Source: Anthoceros angustus (lineage: Eukaryota > Streptophyta > Anthocerotopsida > Anthocerotales > Anthocerotaceae). Taken from it: a stretch of 64,000 nucleotides of DNA. Shown piece by piece: positions 10,261 through 20,489 of the stretch. The translations under genes were made by a program, and so were the position numbers. Below the pieces are notes generated by a model. The model ran no database searches. It was not told where the DNA came from and was given only the letters and a program-made list of their open reading frames with translations. Numbering within the stretch: position 1 is the stretch's first letter; every line of letters starts with the position of its first letter. The stretch spans positions 434,001 through 498,000 of the forward strand of contig VJWM01000119.1 in the NCBI GenBank assembly GCA_010909165.1, given 5' to 3'.

Positions 10261-10770
10261 CTCGGGAGTGTACATGTACGCTGGACGATGGAGTCAGATG
10301 CTTTATGATGAGGCAGCTCCCCATTTTGGCTGGCTGTCCCACTTCTGGTTATATGAGTCTCTATTATGATTCTGTGCGTTGGTTCACACAGCGGCCGTGG
10401 AGGCGGAGTTGTGGCACTGGGATGAGGCAATGCAGGGAGAGGCTCATTGGAGTTTGGACAAATTTGTGTAGACCTTAATTAGGGCAGTTGGTGCAAACTG
10501 CACCTCTAGTTGGGATTCCTTTGACGGATGCCCTGACCTTCATCCAGGCAATCAAGCGTGCTAATTCTCTCGTCCACAACCGGTTTTTCACTGTGCCTCT
10601 GCTCTACATTTACCAAACTACCGCGTCCCAAACAATGTGTGATATCAGTGGGCTCTTGTCGGCTTCAACAAAATAGGATGTTCTTAAACGCGTTCGTAAG
10701 GATGTGCTCCTTAGATCTTTACGTAGGCTAGAGGTGGGTTTTCTTAGAATTGCTCAGGTTGCGCTGTAAA
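10250..10770 (+). pseudogene. Unknown coding fragment (array unit 2)
   Basis: Counterpart of 7373-7870 with the same order of motifs; the ALTFIQAIKRANSLVHNRFF to SGLLSASTK part is open in one frame (10488-10676), and RKDVLL to RIAQVAL follows. The 5' half carries frame changes relative to unit 1. Function unknown. Confidence 0.4.
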
Positions 10771-11090
10771 TACCTAATCGGTTTCCTTTTTCACGAAAAC
10801 AAAATACTCAAAATAATGAAATCATTTTTTTTTGGAATAGGATCCTTTCAAAATTATTTTCCTCAACTTGGTGTATTACAGCGGCCATAGCACAACATCA
10901 TCCACCATGTCCTTCAACGAGAACAAAGAAGATACAATCATCATCATATCCACATCCTGCTCCACCGGTGACACACTTTATTAGTATCATCCAATACTAG
11001 TTCCAAATTCGTTCTAGTATTATGCGATGTCGGTACCGAATTCGGCTTCGATGTATTTAGAGCAGCAGCTTTCAATTTCCTCTGAGTCCT

Positions 11091-11873
11091 TTAACGAGGT
11101 GCAGATGAGAAACAAAGCCAACTTGTGTTACAAAAAGCCAAGTTGAAATAGTGATTGTTACGAGTTTTCCCAAGTGCAAAGTCTTCATCGATATCATTTC
11201 TCACAATGGAATATTCTTGTACAACTTCGCATACCTGTACAAGGCTTGCCCATAATTGATCTTTACCAGTATGGTCTGGCATCCAAATTCGAGCATAGTC
11301 CTTTAAACTATTTCCCAAAAACACCGCGTTGCACCCTGAGGCTATGAGGTGTTTATTAGATCTTATAGCAGCCATATACAAATGGGCAGGACAATGCGGC
11401 ATGTAGAATATGGTGGGCACAAAGAAACGTAAGTTTCCCTCCTCATTATCTTTTAGTACACAACAACCAAGATCTTCCAAGATAGATCGCTGCAAATCTA
11501 GATTGTCGTATATAGGATCATATATAAAAATTTGTTCTACACACTGTAGGCCTTTTTTCAACAAAAGTGTAAGACCCAATTGATATCGTGATTTTGGTGT
11601 TCTTAGGTCACCTAATCCATAGACAACAAGTTGCTTGTATCGTTGCTTGAATTCCGGCTGATGAAATTGTGAAAGGATTTGCATCTGGCTGCGGAATTCG
11701 AGAAAAAATGTTGACGACGCCACTTGTTTCTCGGCGGCCTCACACATTTTCATTAACCAATTCTTTTCCTTAGAAACATTTCCATGCCTAACTTCTTCCA
11801 ACGAGTTTCCATTTGTTGATGGAGGCATGAGAGTATCTGATTCATTGATTTCAGCCTTAATGTTCCCTTCCAT
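11091..11873 (-). CDS. SRR1-like protein, intact tandem copy 3
   Basis: This 260-residue open frame starts MEGNIKAEINESD at 11873 and ends at 11091. The SRR1 domain covers about residues 70-220: VVYGLGDLRTPKSRYQLGL, then EQIFIYDPIYDNLD, LGCCVLKDNEEGNL, FYMPHCPAHLY and VFLGNSLKDY. The family (Arabidopsis SENSITIVITY TO RED LIGHT REDUCED 1, about 275 residues) affects phytochrome B signalling and circadian output; its biochemistry is not well defined and I do not claim the same role here. It is intronless in this window and the only one of three copies without lesions. Short charged N-terminus; no signal peptide or membrane segment. Confidence 0.85.
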   Translation of the reverse strand: MEGNIKAEINESDTLMPPSTNGNSLEEVRHGNVSKEKNWLMKMCEAAEKQVASSTFFLEFRSQMQILSQFHQPEFKQRYKQLVVYGLGDLRTPKSRYQLGLTLLLKKGLQCVEQIFIYDPIYDNLDLQRSILEDLGCCVLKDNEEGNLRFFVPTIFYMPHCPAHLYMAAIRSNKHLIASGCNAVFLGNSLKDYARIWMPDHTGKDQLWASLVQVCEVVQEYSIVRNDIDEDFALGKTRNNHYFNLAFCNTSWLCFSSAPR

Positions 11874-12120
11874 CTTGAATATAATTTCACGAATAAGAAA
11901 GTTATGTATATTAGAAAAATTTCACTGGATATTGTATATATTTGTAGGACCAACACATATATAGTGCAGCCTTTTAGGCTTAGCGTAATCCCGAGAATCT
12001 CAAAGGGCGCCACAAAGGCTAGATTTTCCTGCGAAGTCGGCAGCTGGGAAGCTATGAAACTGCAGTGGAGCCTCTCAGCATCTTTTTCGATTGGTTCAGA
12101 GCGTTGAGGTGTGGCAACTG

Positions 12121-14190
12121 TGTCCGGTTTGAAGGAGATGAATTCGTGAGTGGCATACCCGAGTCGTTCGGAAACCTAGCTGCTCTCCAAGAGCTACGGC
12201 TGGGAGGGTTGTTCGATTTTGCATCAAACTCGTTTGTCAAGACCAAGATTTCTGGAAGCCTACCTGCTTCCCTCGGCAAGCTCACCAGGTTGCAGGTATG
12301 ATGTGACAAAGATCAATCTCGATCAATGCTCTAAGCTTCCCGTTTGTGTTTTCTTTGAATCCCTCCACCTTGATTCAATCGCTCAATCTTTCACGTCTTG
12401 TTGTTTGTGTTAAAATCAGGTAACTGGTCATCCGATCCACCTCCATGTCCGGCAGCATCCTGCTTCCTTGGCCAACTCCGTTGCCGCTCACGGATCTTGT
12501 GCTCAGCTTCAACCCTCTCATCGGCCCCATCCCCTCCAGCCTGGGGGCAAACGGGCTTCTTGTAAACCTGGACCTCAGCGACAACAAATTGAGCGGATCA
12601 ATTCCTGCTTCCCTGGGAGGCCCTGGCAAGAAGCTTCTTACTTTCTCAGCTGCAAGAAATTCCCTCAAGGTCGAGATTCCGCATCCACAGGCACCGCCCT
12701 GAAGTTCAAACGTTGGCAATGCGTGGTTCTGCAACAAACTGTTTCAAGAAGATTTGCTTCTGGCCTTTTGTTCTCGATTCTGAGATTGTGAGTCTCTGAT
12801 CTGGTTGGTTGATGGAATGTGTCCAGGGCCGATTCCAGACTCGCTTTCACAACTGCATCTGGCCGCGCTTGATCTCTCCTTCAACCAGCGCTCTGGTGCA
12901 ATTTCGAGAACCTAGGGTTTGCGATCACGGAAGGCGAGCGGAGCCTGGACCTTTCCCACAACCAACTGACGGGCCGCCTGAATCCTCCATCGCTGTGGGG
13001 CGTGCGGGACGTTCTCCTGGCCCGGAACCAGCTCACCAGCCCGGGCGCGGGGAGCATTCCTGACGATGGAGTCACGGGCCAGCAGTTGCAGACTTTCGAT
13101 GTCCATTCCAGTCTGCAGGAGCCGTTCCCAAGTGGGTGTTCCAGGTGTACGAGGCGACACTCATCGACATCTCGGACAACAAGCTCACCAAGCTCCCGGC
13201 TGGAATTCAGGGAGCGCGGATGAGCGTCTCGTATATCAACTGCTCAGCGAACGCCAATACAGGGCAGATTCCTGAAGCTTTCGCGCTCACCTCTGGTCTG
13301 AATTTCCTGGACTTGCACGTGGATCTCTTGAGCGGCTCCATTCCAGCAGGGTTCGGGTCAGGAGTCGCGCAATTCATCAACGTTCTGAACTTTGCCGAGA
13401 ATCAGCTCACGGGCCCCATACCCTCCAACATCCTCAGCGGCTCTTTCACCAACGCCATCACGGGGCCCATTCCGGCGCGACCATCCAACCAGGATTTTCT
13501 CAACTACGTGGATCTCTCGGACAACCAGCTGAGCGGGCCCTTCCCTGCTTCCCTCGTGGCGGGCGCTCCCTTCCTCAAGAAGATCAAGCTCAGCTGCTGG
13601 AGTGGATCTCACGGCCTGCACCAGCCTTGTCGTCTACGACGTGAGCGGGAACCTTCTGTCTGGCCCGATTCCGCCTGCTATCGCCTCCTTCACAGCACCG
13701 GCTTCTCGACCAGTGGTTGTGAAAGGCCACCTGCCAGCATCTGTCCTCTGCCACTCAGCTGACACCTTGATTTCCCCTGTCTGCAGGCTCTTCAGGTTCT
13801 GGATGTGAGCCACAACGGCATCACAGGCAGCATCCAATTGCAAGCATTCCTCAACAATCTCCATGCAATCCGAATCTTGGACCTATCATCCAAAAGCTCA
13901 CAGTAGTCTACCACTGCCCGGCCTCGTGTCTGGCTTCACTGCGCTGAAGAGTGCAGGTAGCGCATCCGACAGCGTTGCAGGAGCAACTCTGTACACCGAC
14001 GGGTTCTTCTTCCCCCAAGGCACTCAGTTGTCCAAACCCCAACAGAACTTCTTTACCACCACGAGTGCCCTACATCTCTGATTATAGCATCAAAGGCCCC
14101 ATCGACTCGTCTGCCGGCAACCTCAAGGGGCTGCACATTCTGGACCTATCTCACAACAAGCTGTCGGGCCCAGTGCCGGCCGCACTCTGA
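12121..14190 (+). pseudogene. LRR gene paralogue, 5'-truncated and frame-broken
   Basis: This is the opposite-strand relative of the LRR gene at 1-3441. Matching pieces in order are FVSGIPESFGNLAALQELRL and SGSLPASLGKLTRLQ (12150-12298), GANGLLVNLDLSDNKLSGSI (12540-12605), LNPPSLWGV and GSIPDDGVTGQQLQTFDVHS (12975-13110), VYEATLIDISDNKLTKLP (13140-13200), NFAENQLTGPIPSN (13390-13430) and NLKGLHILDLSHNKLSGPVP before a stop at 14190. Signal peptide and LRRNT cap are absent: homology begins at the junction with array unit 3 at about 12120. Several frame changes within LRRs (near 12900-13140 and 13600) argue for a pseudogene. Confidence 0.75.
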
Positions 14191-14226
14191 CGTATAGTAA
14201 CTTCACTGGTGGGCAATTTCACCTTC

Positions 14227-14261
<35 letters not shown>
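14227..14261. repeat. CTT microsatellite
   Basis: Run of CTT triplets with one CCT interruption. Simple sequence only. Confidence 0.9.
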
Positions 14262-14505
14262 CTAATAACTTGAACCAGCTGAGAAAAAGCCGGAATGGGT
14301 AGAATCTCCATCACTTCACAGCCTGGAGTAACTTAAACCTGTTGAGAAAAAACCGCAAAGGGTAGAACCCTGGAGTTCAAGTTACTTTTATCTTCCTCAT
14401 CCGTGACATTCATGTCAACTTCCCATCTCTTATCTTCCGAGCTTCCCGTAGAATGGGATAGGTTTGAAAAAAAAAGAGAACATGCGTCACTATCAAGTGA
14501 GATAA

Positions 14506-14577
14506 GGGGCATTGCGAGAATCGAACTCGCGACCTCTTGCACCCTAAGCAAGAATCATACCACTAGACCAAATGCCC
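14506..14577 (-). tRNA. tRNA-Pro (AGG)
   Basis: On the minus strand the 72-nt sequence starts GGGCATTTGG and ends with the pairing GCAATGCCC plus discriminator C. The anticodon stem CTTGC/GCAAG encloses the loop TTAGGGT, giving anticodon AGG. The T arm carries the usual GTTCGATTC. The acceptor stem GGGCATT/AATGCCC is fully paired. No intron and no encoded CCA, as expected for a nuclear tRNA gene. Confidence 0.95.
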
Positions 14578-14843
14578 TTGCTGCTACCGAATGAGTGGTT
14601 TTCATATATAATATGTTTTTGCAACTCAGATAACCACTATTCCTCATTCATGTATCTGCGTGGTTGGGTTGTGGGTCGTCGCCAACAATTTCCAACTTTG
14701 GTAGTGAGGAGTTTTGAACCACAGAGCGATATCCGCGGGCTGCAAGAGTTGACAACTGGCTGGACCTGGTCGTCCTCTGATGAGGGTTCCTATCCTTAAA
14801 TAAGAGGCATGCAGAGAAACTGGCTAGAAAAGCAAGTTAGAGT

Positions 14844-15762
14844 TCACCCCTCTGCTGCCCTATTACTCTTGTGCTTAACAGGTCGCCTCTTCAAGGTCAC
14901 TACATCATCGTCTAGGGCGGTGGTCTTCTTCATCGCAGTGAGCAAATTCCCATCGGTCTTCTCCCCTGGAATTACATGCTCAACAGGCAGGTCCATAGAC
15001 ACATACTTCTTTATTCTCCAGGATATGAGAATTCCGGAGAGAATGCCAATAGCTGGCAAAACGTACGACAATGGACCTAATGCTTTGCCACCTCCAGCTC
15101 CCGTTGCTGCGCTGGTCAAGCTCCCAAAGGAGGCATTTTGCAGAATCATAGGAAGGCCGCCCACCAGAGTGGGCAACAGGAAATCCACACCAAATCTCAC
15201 ATCCGTAGCTGCGAGAGCATAGTTGATGATGTAGGAAGGGATAGGAGAGAAGCGGGCCATGAGCACAAACCTCCACCCATCTTCAGCCACACCTTTATTG
15301 ATGATGCTGAAGTACTTGTTCTTCCGAACCCAAGAGCTCGCAGACACCGAGCTTCTGAACAAAGTCCTGTTCCACTCAAACAGTGAGACCATGGAAACTA
15401 CTTTCACACACAAGAACCCACACCAAATCCTGACCAGGACAAGAAACCCACCGCCCAATACAGAACGCCAGAGCCGCGCCCGTCACCTTGGCGCAGAACA
15501 CACACGTCACTCCCCTGAGAAACCCGAACAGAAACGACGCTGCAGCCTCGAACCCAATCGCGTAGGGGAAGCAAAGCGCAATTGCCACAGAATGCACCAG
15601 CACAAACACCGGCATCGCCCACGGGCCTAACTTGGCAGCCAAACCATGAATACCCTCCACCACCGCCTTCGGATCTCCCCCGAAAGCTTGCGAAACTGCC
15701 CAGTACAACGCCACTGTTCCAGCTACGAGTAACCCCACGGACAACTGCACAGTGCGAGCCAT
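14844..15762 (-). CDS. TVP38/TMEM64 (VTT-domain) membrane protein
   Basis: Two exons: 15762-15452 and 15366-14844, with GT-AG splicing in phase, giving 277 residues. An in-frame ATG at 15795 would add 11 residues. Exon 1 has an N-terminal membrane helix and the start of the VTT (SNARE-associated Golgi) domain: HSVAIALCFPYAIGFEAAAS, then FLFGFLRGVTCVF. Exon 2 continues with GWRFVLMARFSPIPSYIINY, ALAATDVRFGVDFLLPTLVG and GGLPMILQNASFGSL, all family signatures, then a last membrane helix and a lysine/arginine-rich tail. The length matches plant members. Family members sit in endomembranes; DedA/VTT relatives include lipid scramblases, but the function of this one is inferred only from family. 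Confidence 0.9.
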
Positions 15763-16240
15763 CTCAAGGAAACCGAAAACTCTCACAAGCTTCAAAACCC
15801 GTGCACCCTAGCCCCGTCACCCCGTACCCTGCTCCCAGAGGCCCAACCCAACAAGTGGCCTGCCCGATGTCAAGCATCCCCAGCACAGGCAATGGGAAAG
15901 ACCTGGATGTGGGACCACGGAACGCAGGACTTCCGCAACCCCCGCTTTTCTCCCACGAAAGAGAAGCAATGAATTCCAGCCCAACCAACTGCATACAAAG
16001 CTCACAGCTTTCCACACCAAGATCCCAACTGCAACCGTAATCGCATTCCACTGGCATATGTACCAGGGATGTCAGGACTCCGCCACTTCACCCTGATGAG
16101 CCGAGACGAGCCGAAACGATTGACCCAAACCCTAAAAAAGCGGACCGAAGGTTCCGCCTGTATAACGTAGTTCTAAAATATATTATCCTCATTTTTGAAA
16201 ACATAAATCTGCTTCCATCTAGCAATCTGGCATGGATGGC

Positions 16241-16395
16241 GATGGCGGTTGTGTTTTGTGGGCGATGGCGGTTGTGTTTTGTGGGCGATGGCGGTTGTGT
16301 TTTGTGGGCGATGGCGGTTGTGTTCTATGGGCGATGGCGGGTGTGTTTTGTGGGCGATGGCGGTTGCGTTTGGTGGGCGATGGCGGGATGGGTTC
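16241..16395. repeat. 23-bp minisatellite, seven units
   Basis: GATGGCGG recurs at 16241, 16264, 16287, 16310, 16333, 16356 and 16379, an exact 23-bp period. The first four units are nearly identical and the last three diverge slightly. It lies in the spacer between the VTT gene and the thaumatin-like gene; 15800-16240 otherwise holds nothing recognisable. Confidence 0.95.
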
Positions 16396-16713
16396 CTAAC
16401 AGCAATATGAATGAAGTACAGTACTCTGGGCAGAGACCATGCGCAGTGACCTTTCGGACATGTCCTGTCTTCTGGTGGAGGGATGCAGATCAGGACACGG
16501 AAACGAAGCCGCCTCGAGGCGGGTCTTCGCTGCTGAAGGAACATGGAAGGAAGCCATGGCTTCCTGGCCATCTGCAGTCACTGCCGCCCATGGACTGCAT
16601 TTCACATATAAACACGCTGCCGAAGCAGCTATTACACACCATCTTCTTTGCTCCACTCCATGCTCTGGAGTCCTGCATTGCGTCCCACACATGTGTTCGA
16701 TTTCCATCACAAG

Positions 16714-17313
16714 ATGGCCAGCTCCAACGCATCGGTTGTTCTGTGTGTTCGATGTTGGCAGCCAGCAGCCTGGTGGGCGCCGTGCAAGGTATTTGTTCTT
16801 CCTGATTCTTACCATCTGAGCTTATTCTAACCATGTTTGTTTGTTTGTGTGGAATGGCTGGCTGCTACGTGCAGATCCAGAACCACTGCACCTACCCCGG
16901 CAGGGGCGACGCAGACTCTCGACTTCGGGTCTGCCTGCAGCTGGCCGTCGGCAACAGTCTGGGCGTCGGTGAAAGGCCAGTGCGTGGCGACCGGGGGGAA
17001 CTCTGCCGCCGCCAACGACAAGAACCAGGCCAACCTCGCGGAGTTAAACATCGCCAGCCCGACTGACTTCTACGATGTGAGCAACGTGAACGCGTACACC
17101 TTCGGGATCCAGATCCAGCCCGCCGTCAGCAGCTGCGGCGCGCCCTCTTGCTCCATCTCCAACATCGCCTCTTTCTGCGCCGCCTGCCCGTCCGCCTACA
17201 GCTACAACTACGACGACGCCACCTCCACATTCACTTGTGGTCACGGGAACCATTACAATGTCGTCTTCTGCCCTGCGCAGACCGTGCAGGGATTGAAGCA
17301 TGCCGACATGTAG
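16714..17313 (+). pseudogene. Thaumatin-like protein, short form, frame-broken as sequenced
   Basis: The second exon (from 16875, after CAG) begins IQNHCTYP, then the frame shifts by one between about 16905 and 16920 and continues to the stop at 17313 with TQTLDFGSACSWP, LAELNIASPTDFYDVSN, CGAPSCSISNIASFCAACP, AYSYNYDDATSTFTC and NVVFCP. These are the thaumatin/PR-5 motifs (xDFYDVS, the APSC segment, YSYAYDDxTSTFTC, FCP). The large cysteine-rich middle domain of full TLPs (about 50-70 residues) is missing, as in the small-TLP subgroup. The upstream ATG at 16714 leads to a GT donor near 16790; the hydrophobic stretch expected for secretion (SMLAASSLVGAV) is in another frame, a second sign of a small indel. 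Either a young pseudogene or a real gene with sequence errors. Confidence 0.6.
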
Positions 17314-17469
17314 GTTATGTCCGAACGAGTTCACCACCTGTGAACATTGGCTCGCAGGGTGTGATGTCTATCCACTGTTGCAGTGCCTGGAGAGAAGGAA
17401 ATAAACCTGGAGGCACCCTGCCTTGTAGTTCCTTCAATCTAGCTGTAACAGTTCTGTGGAAACATGTCG

Positions 17470-17720
17470 CAAATTGCAACCACTGATGTTGGCCAAGAAG
17501 ATGTTGCATATTGCCTCTTCAAAACATGTTGTACCCTCTTTGGCAGGGATGCTTGCCCATCTCCCCGCCAAATCCAAGAAGTCTGGATCAAAGCATTTGA
17601 GGAGGGACACCTGAAGCAAAGTCTTGGCATCTGTAAAGTTTTCGGATGTGCAAATGCCGAGACTTTTCACAAGAATGCTAATTTGTAGTTCGATGACATT
17701 GCAGCGTAGGAACGCCTTGA
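17470..17720 (-). repeat. Dispersed repeat, minus-strand copy
   Basis: The reverse complement of about 17470-17720 aligns with 20490-20750 (shared blocks: GTGAAAAGTCT, GCCAAGACTT, GGGGAGATGGGCAAG, CATGTTTTGAAG). The minus frame is partly open (MKSLGICTSENFTDAK, then FLDLAGRWASIP), suggesting a former coding piece of unknown family. The copies are inverted relative to each other and flank the F-box gene. Confidence 0.7.
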
Positions 17721-17784
17721 TTAACGGATTTCAAGGCTCACTTTGTCTCTCGTGCCAAGGGGTCCATGGTCGTCAAGAAGTCCA

Positions 17785-17885
17785 TGCCATAGCCGCATGC
17801 CCATGCCATGGCTCCAAGCCCATGCCATGGCTCCAAGCCCATGCCATGGCCCCATGTCCATGCCATAGCTCCATGCCCATGCTCA
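17785..17885. repeat. Short tandem repeat of CCATGCCATGGCTCCAAGCC type
   Basis: About five imperfect units of 15-20 bp built from CCATGCCATGGC and CTCCAAGCCCATG. From 17890 to 18230 the sequence is AT-rich with no visible gene. Confidence 0.8.
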
Positions 17886-18234
17886 TGTTGCGTCGTGAGA
17901 TTGAGAGCGGTGAGAGTTGAGCAAGTCTCTATGTGGAGTGAACTTATTGGCGAGGTCTTAGACCACTGAGAAGCCAACATTTCCCTGTCCTTAATTGGCT
18001 GCATAGTAAGGGGTGTTACTAATAGGACTATTTTTAAGTTATTTTTTAGACGAAAAAATTGTAGAATTTAATTTCAATCGATATTGAAAGTTTTTTAAAT
18101 TCAAAATATTATGAAGGAATTTAGCTTCCTCCCGCATGGGAGGATCCCGGCGATATGGGCATCGGGAAGAAGCTATGGCATGAGGAGGCCATATGGACTC
18201 GGGAAGCGCATTCCCACATGGTGGGCCCCACTGC

Positions 18235-18573
18235 TTAATGCGGCGTCTTCATTGAGTAGATAAGATAAGACGAGTTTAAATTAAAGCTGAATTGAATCAA
18301 ACACTGGGATAATAAGTACAATGCCACCATGCATGCCGTTAGAGCGCCTTGGGAAGCGTGGAGTCGTAACTTCATGCGTCTGACTATGTACGTAGCTACC
18401 ATGCCACCTAACGCTAACGCCAGCATTCCAGCATTTATTAGGTTAGTTAACGAGACAACCCGGTTTTGAACGAGGCGAGAGCTTTTAGGCGAAGTGGCGT
18501 GCTGCCACAACAAATCGGACCAGCGATCGCCCCGGCCCTGGAGGCTGGCGTTGCCGGGTTGCTGTGGTCTCAC
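18235..18573 (-). CDS. Possible small membrane protein
   Basis: A 112-residue open frame, divergent from the F-box gene and only about 70 bp from its start. It contains two hydrophobic stretches (LINAGMLALALGGMVATYIV and ACMVALYLLSQCLIQF) separated by a basic segment, RRMKLRLH. I do not recognise a family. Composition is protein-like, but the frame could be chance; a shorter start (e.g. the internal methionine before LALALGG) is possible. Confidence 0.3.
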   Translation of the reverse strand: MRPQQPGNASLQGRGDRWSDLLWQHATSPKSSRLVQNRVVSLTNLINAGMLALALGGMVATYIVRRMKLRLHASQGALTACMVALYLLSQCLIQFSFNLNSSYLIYSMKTPH

Positions 18574-18643
18574 AGCACATTCCCGGTGGGTTACTGTCTT
18601 CTACAGATTACGCCAGGGGCCCTAGATCCTTGAGGGAGCAAGC

Positions 18644-20092
18644 ATGTTCCACATGGACTCACGGCGCCAACGCTGCGAGTATGAGGGCTACGAGGACTGC
18701 GAGGAGTTCGAGTATTCCAGTGAGAATACTTGCGGGTGGGAAAGCGAAAGCGGAGGCTCCTCAGGAGTAATCCCCAGTGAGGAGGGTGTGGAGTTCCCAG
18801 AAAACGTGGAGTTCCCTGTCTCTTGGGCAGCTGAGGCAGAGGTGCGCACCAAGTATAATACCCACTTGATGCTCTACCTGGTTGGGGAAGAGCATGCATT
18901 TGGTGACGACTACTGCTCTACCAGAGCAGCAGGCACTGGCACTTTGGTGGGTTCTTCGGTCTGTCAGACATTGCCGGGGGCATTGGTGGAAGAAGTGCTG
19001 CTGTGGTTACCTGCGGCAGCGCAGGCCCGCTGCCGAGCCGTGTGCAAGGCTTGGCTTGCCATGCTCGCAAATCCAGAGTTTCTCCGGCGGAGCTTTCTCC
19101 AGTCACTTTCGCGGAAGCCTCCTCCCATGTGTGCCGTGACGTTGCATCATCACGATGATACCGGTGAGCCACCCTCGGGGAGGAGTGTGCGACCGCTGCC
19201 GTATAAGGCCTTGAAAGTGGATCTGTCAGCTTTCTTGCCAAAGGTGTTCCAGGGTTCGCGCAGATGGGTGGTTCGTAGCTGCTTACCGAGTGGTTTGATG
19301 TGCATGATCCGTCTCGTCGACGAGGGAATGCATGTGTGTGTGCTAAATCCAGTGAACCAGAGCTTCAAACTTTTGCCCGTGCTTGAGAGGCTTTGGAGTC
19401 GTGATGTTGTCCTGCTGATGGGAACAGAAAGCATGAATCCCAGCTTCAAGGTTTATGTGCCTAATATCTGGCCAGCTAACAACGCCCCTCGTCCTGTCGA
19501 CCGTGAATTGTTTAATGACGTTGCCATCTACAGCAGCATCACGGGTGAGTGGAAAGGCTTCGGCTTCTTAGGTCGTCCTGAAGGGGGGGCGAATATGCCT
19601 GAGCTGCCGATTGTGGCCTGGAAGGGAGACGTCTACGTGGCGGTGCACACTGGTACTTACCCGAGGCTGGTTCGGCTTAGCATGGAGAGGGGTCCACGGT
19701 ACCCATGGGATCTGCCATTACCCAATTTTGAGGACCACCTGTACGAGGACGAGCATTGGTCAGCCGACCTTCGTCTGGTAGAGCACCGTGGAAGACTGTT
19801 GTGCTGCCAAGGTGGTATTTGGATGTTGGACGATGCCAGGGAGCTGTGGGTCCAGATTGCCGAGAGGTGCCCGCCTGACTTACTGCCACCTACCACTCCA
19901 AAGGAACTGGTATTGGGAAAGGTGCAGGTTGCTGGAGATCTCGTAGTTTTCTTTCATCGGGTGCTGCTTGACAGCGGCGGCTTGGATCGTCCTGTTGCTT
20001 ACGACATGGTTGGACGGTTTTGGCGAAAGCTTCCCCAGTCTATGGCTGAAGTTGGGAACGTTTTCGAACCATGCCCACATTTGAGGCTTTAA
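18644..20092 (+). CDS. F-box protein
   Basis: Intronless 482-residue frame. The first about 105 residues are acidic and low in complexity (CEYEGYEDCEEFEYSSE). The F-box is at about residues 108-150: LPGALVEEVLLWLPAAAQAR, then CRAVCKAWLAMLANPEFLRR. The rest resembles the beta-propeller-like C-terminus of plant F-box/kelch proteins, with pieces such as VLNPVNQSFKLLP, YSSITGEWKGFGFL and VAYDMVGRFWRKLP, though clear kelch consensus repeats are weak. F-box proteins bind SKP1 in SCF ubiquitin ligases and recruit a target through the C-terminus; the target here is unknown. The start at 18644 is the first ATG of the frame; an internal methionine at residue 4 is an alternative. Confidence 0.85.
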   Translation: MFHMDSRRQRCEYEGYEDCEEFEYSSENTCGWESESGGSSGVIPSEEGVEFPENVEFPVSWAAEAEVRTKYNTHLMLYLVGEEHAFGDDYCSTRAAGTGTLVGSSVCQTLPGALVEEVLLWLPAAAQARCRAVCKAWLAMLANPEFLRRSFLQSLSRKPPPMCAVTLHHHDDTGEPPSGRSVRPLPYKALKVDLSAFLPKVFQGSRRWVVRSCLPSGLMCMIRLVDEGMHVCVLNPVNQSFKLLPVLERLWSRDVVLLMGTESMNPSFKVYVPNIWPANNAPRPVDRELFNDVAIYSSITGEWKGFGFLGRPEGGANMPELPIVAWKGDVYVAVHTGTYPRLVRLSMERGPRYPWDLPLPNFEDHLYEDEHWSADLRLVEHRGRLLCCQGGIWMLDDARELWVQIAERCPPDLLPPTTPKELVLGKVQVAGDLVVFFHRVLLDSGGLDRPVAYDMVGRFWRKLPQSMAEVGNVFEPCPHLRL

Positions 20093-20489
20093 GTTTAAGA
20101 TCCAGAGCCCTGGGCAAGCTGCGTCTAAGCATTGGGCTCACATTTTTTGTTGCTTTGTGGAGAGGACTAACTTCCAGTAGGAATGGAACTTGTGGGAAGT
20201 GTGCTAAGGCAGTTTTTCAGCACGAAATGTAGGAAATCTTGGCTGCAAGACTACTTTACGACTTGTAGGACAAGTAGGACTGTCCCCAAATTGTGGGAAA
20301 GCCCCTTAGAGCATGTAGGCCTGTCACAGCAGCACCGAGACTTTTCACTCTTCGTTGTCGACTACCTTCTGATGCACAGTCTCATCAACTTGGCAACGAC
20401 GGCGGGCCCGTACAGACTTGCGACCTTAAATCCCATGTGCTGTATGCCTCTGGCGTTTCTGTGACTGTATGATGAAACCCTTTGATGAA

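Larger units (their letters stand above)
8662..10820. repeat. Array unit 2 (SRR1-like + LRR debris + unknown fragment)
   Basis: Starts at GAAATCATTTTTTT, which recurs at about 10821 as the start of unit 3, giving a period near 2.16 kb. Unit 1 (about 5683-8661) shares the same order of parts but lacks the first 200 bp and carries the integrase scrap and the 7931-8661 segment. Unit 3 runs from 10821 to about 12120, where it is cut off. Confidence 0.8.

Noticed and set aside
17785-17885. Possible CRISPR-like or regulatory array
   Set aside because: Units are irregular, 15-20 bp and without spacers; in plant DNA it is a simple tandem repeat.
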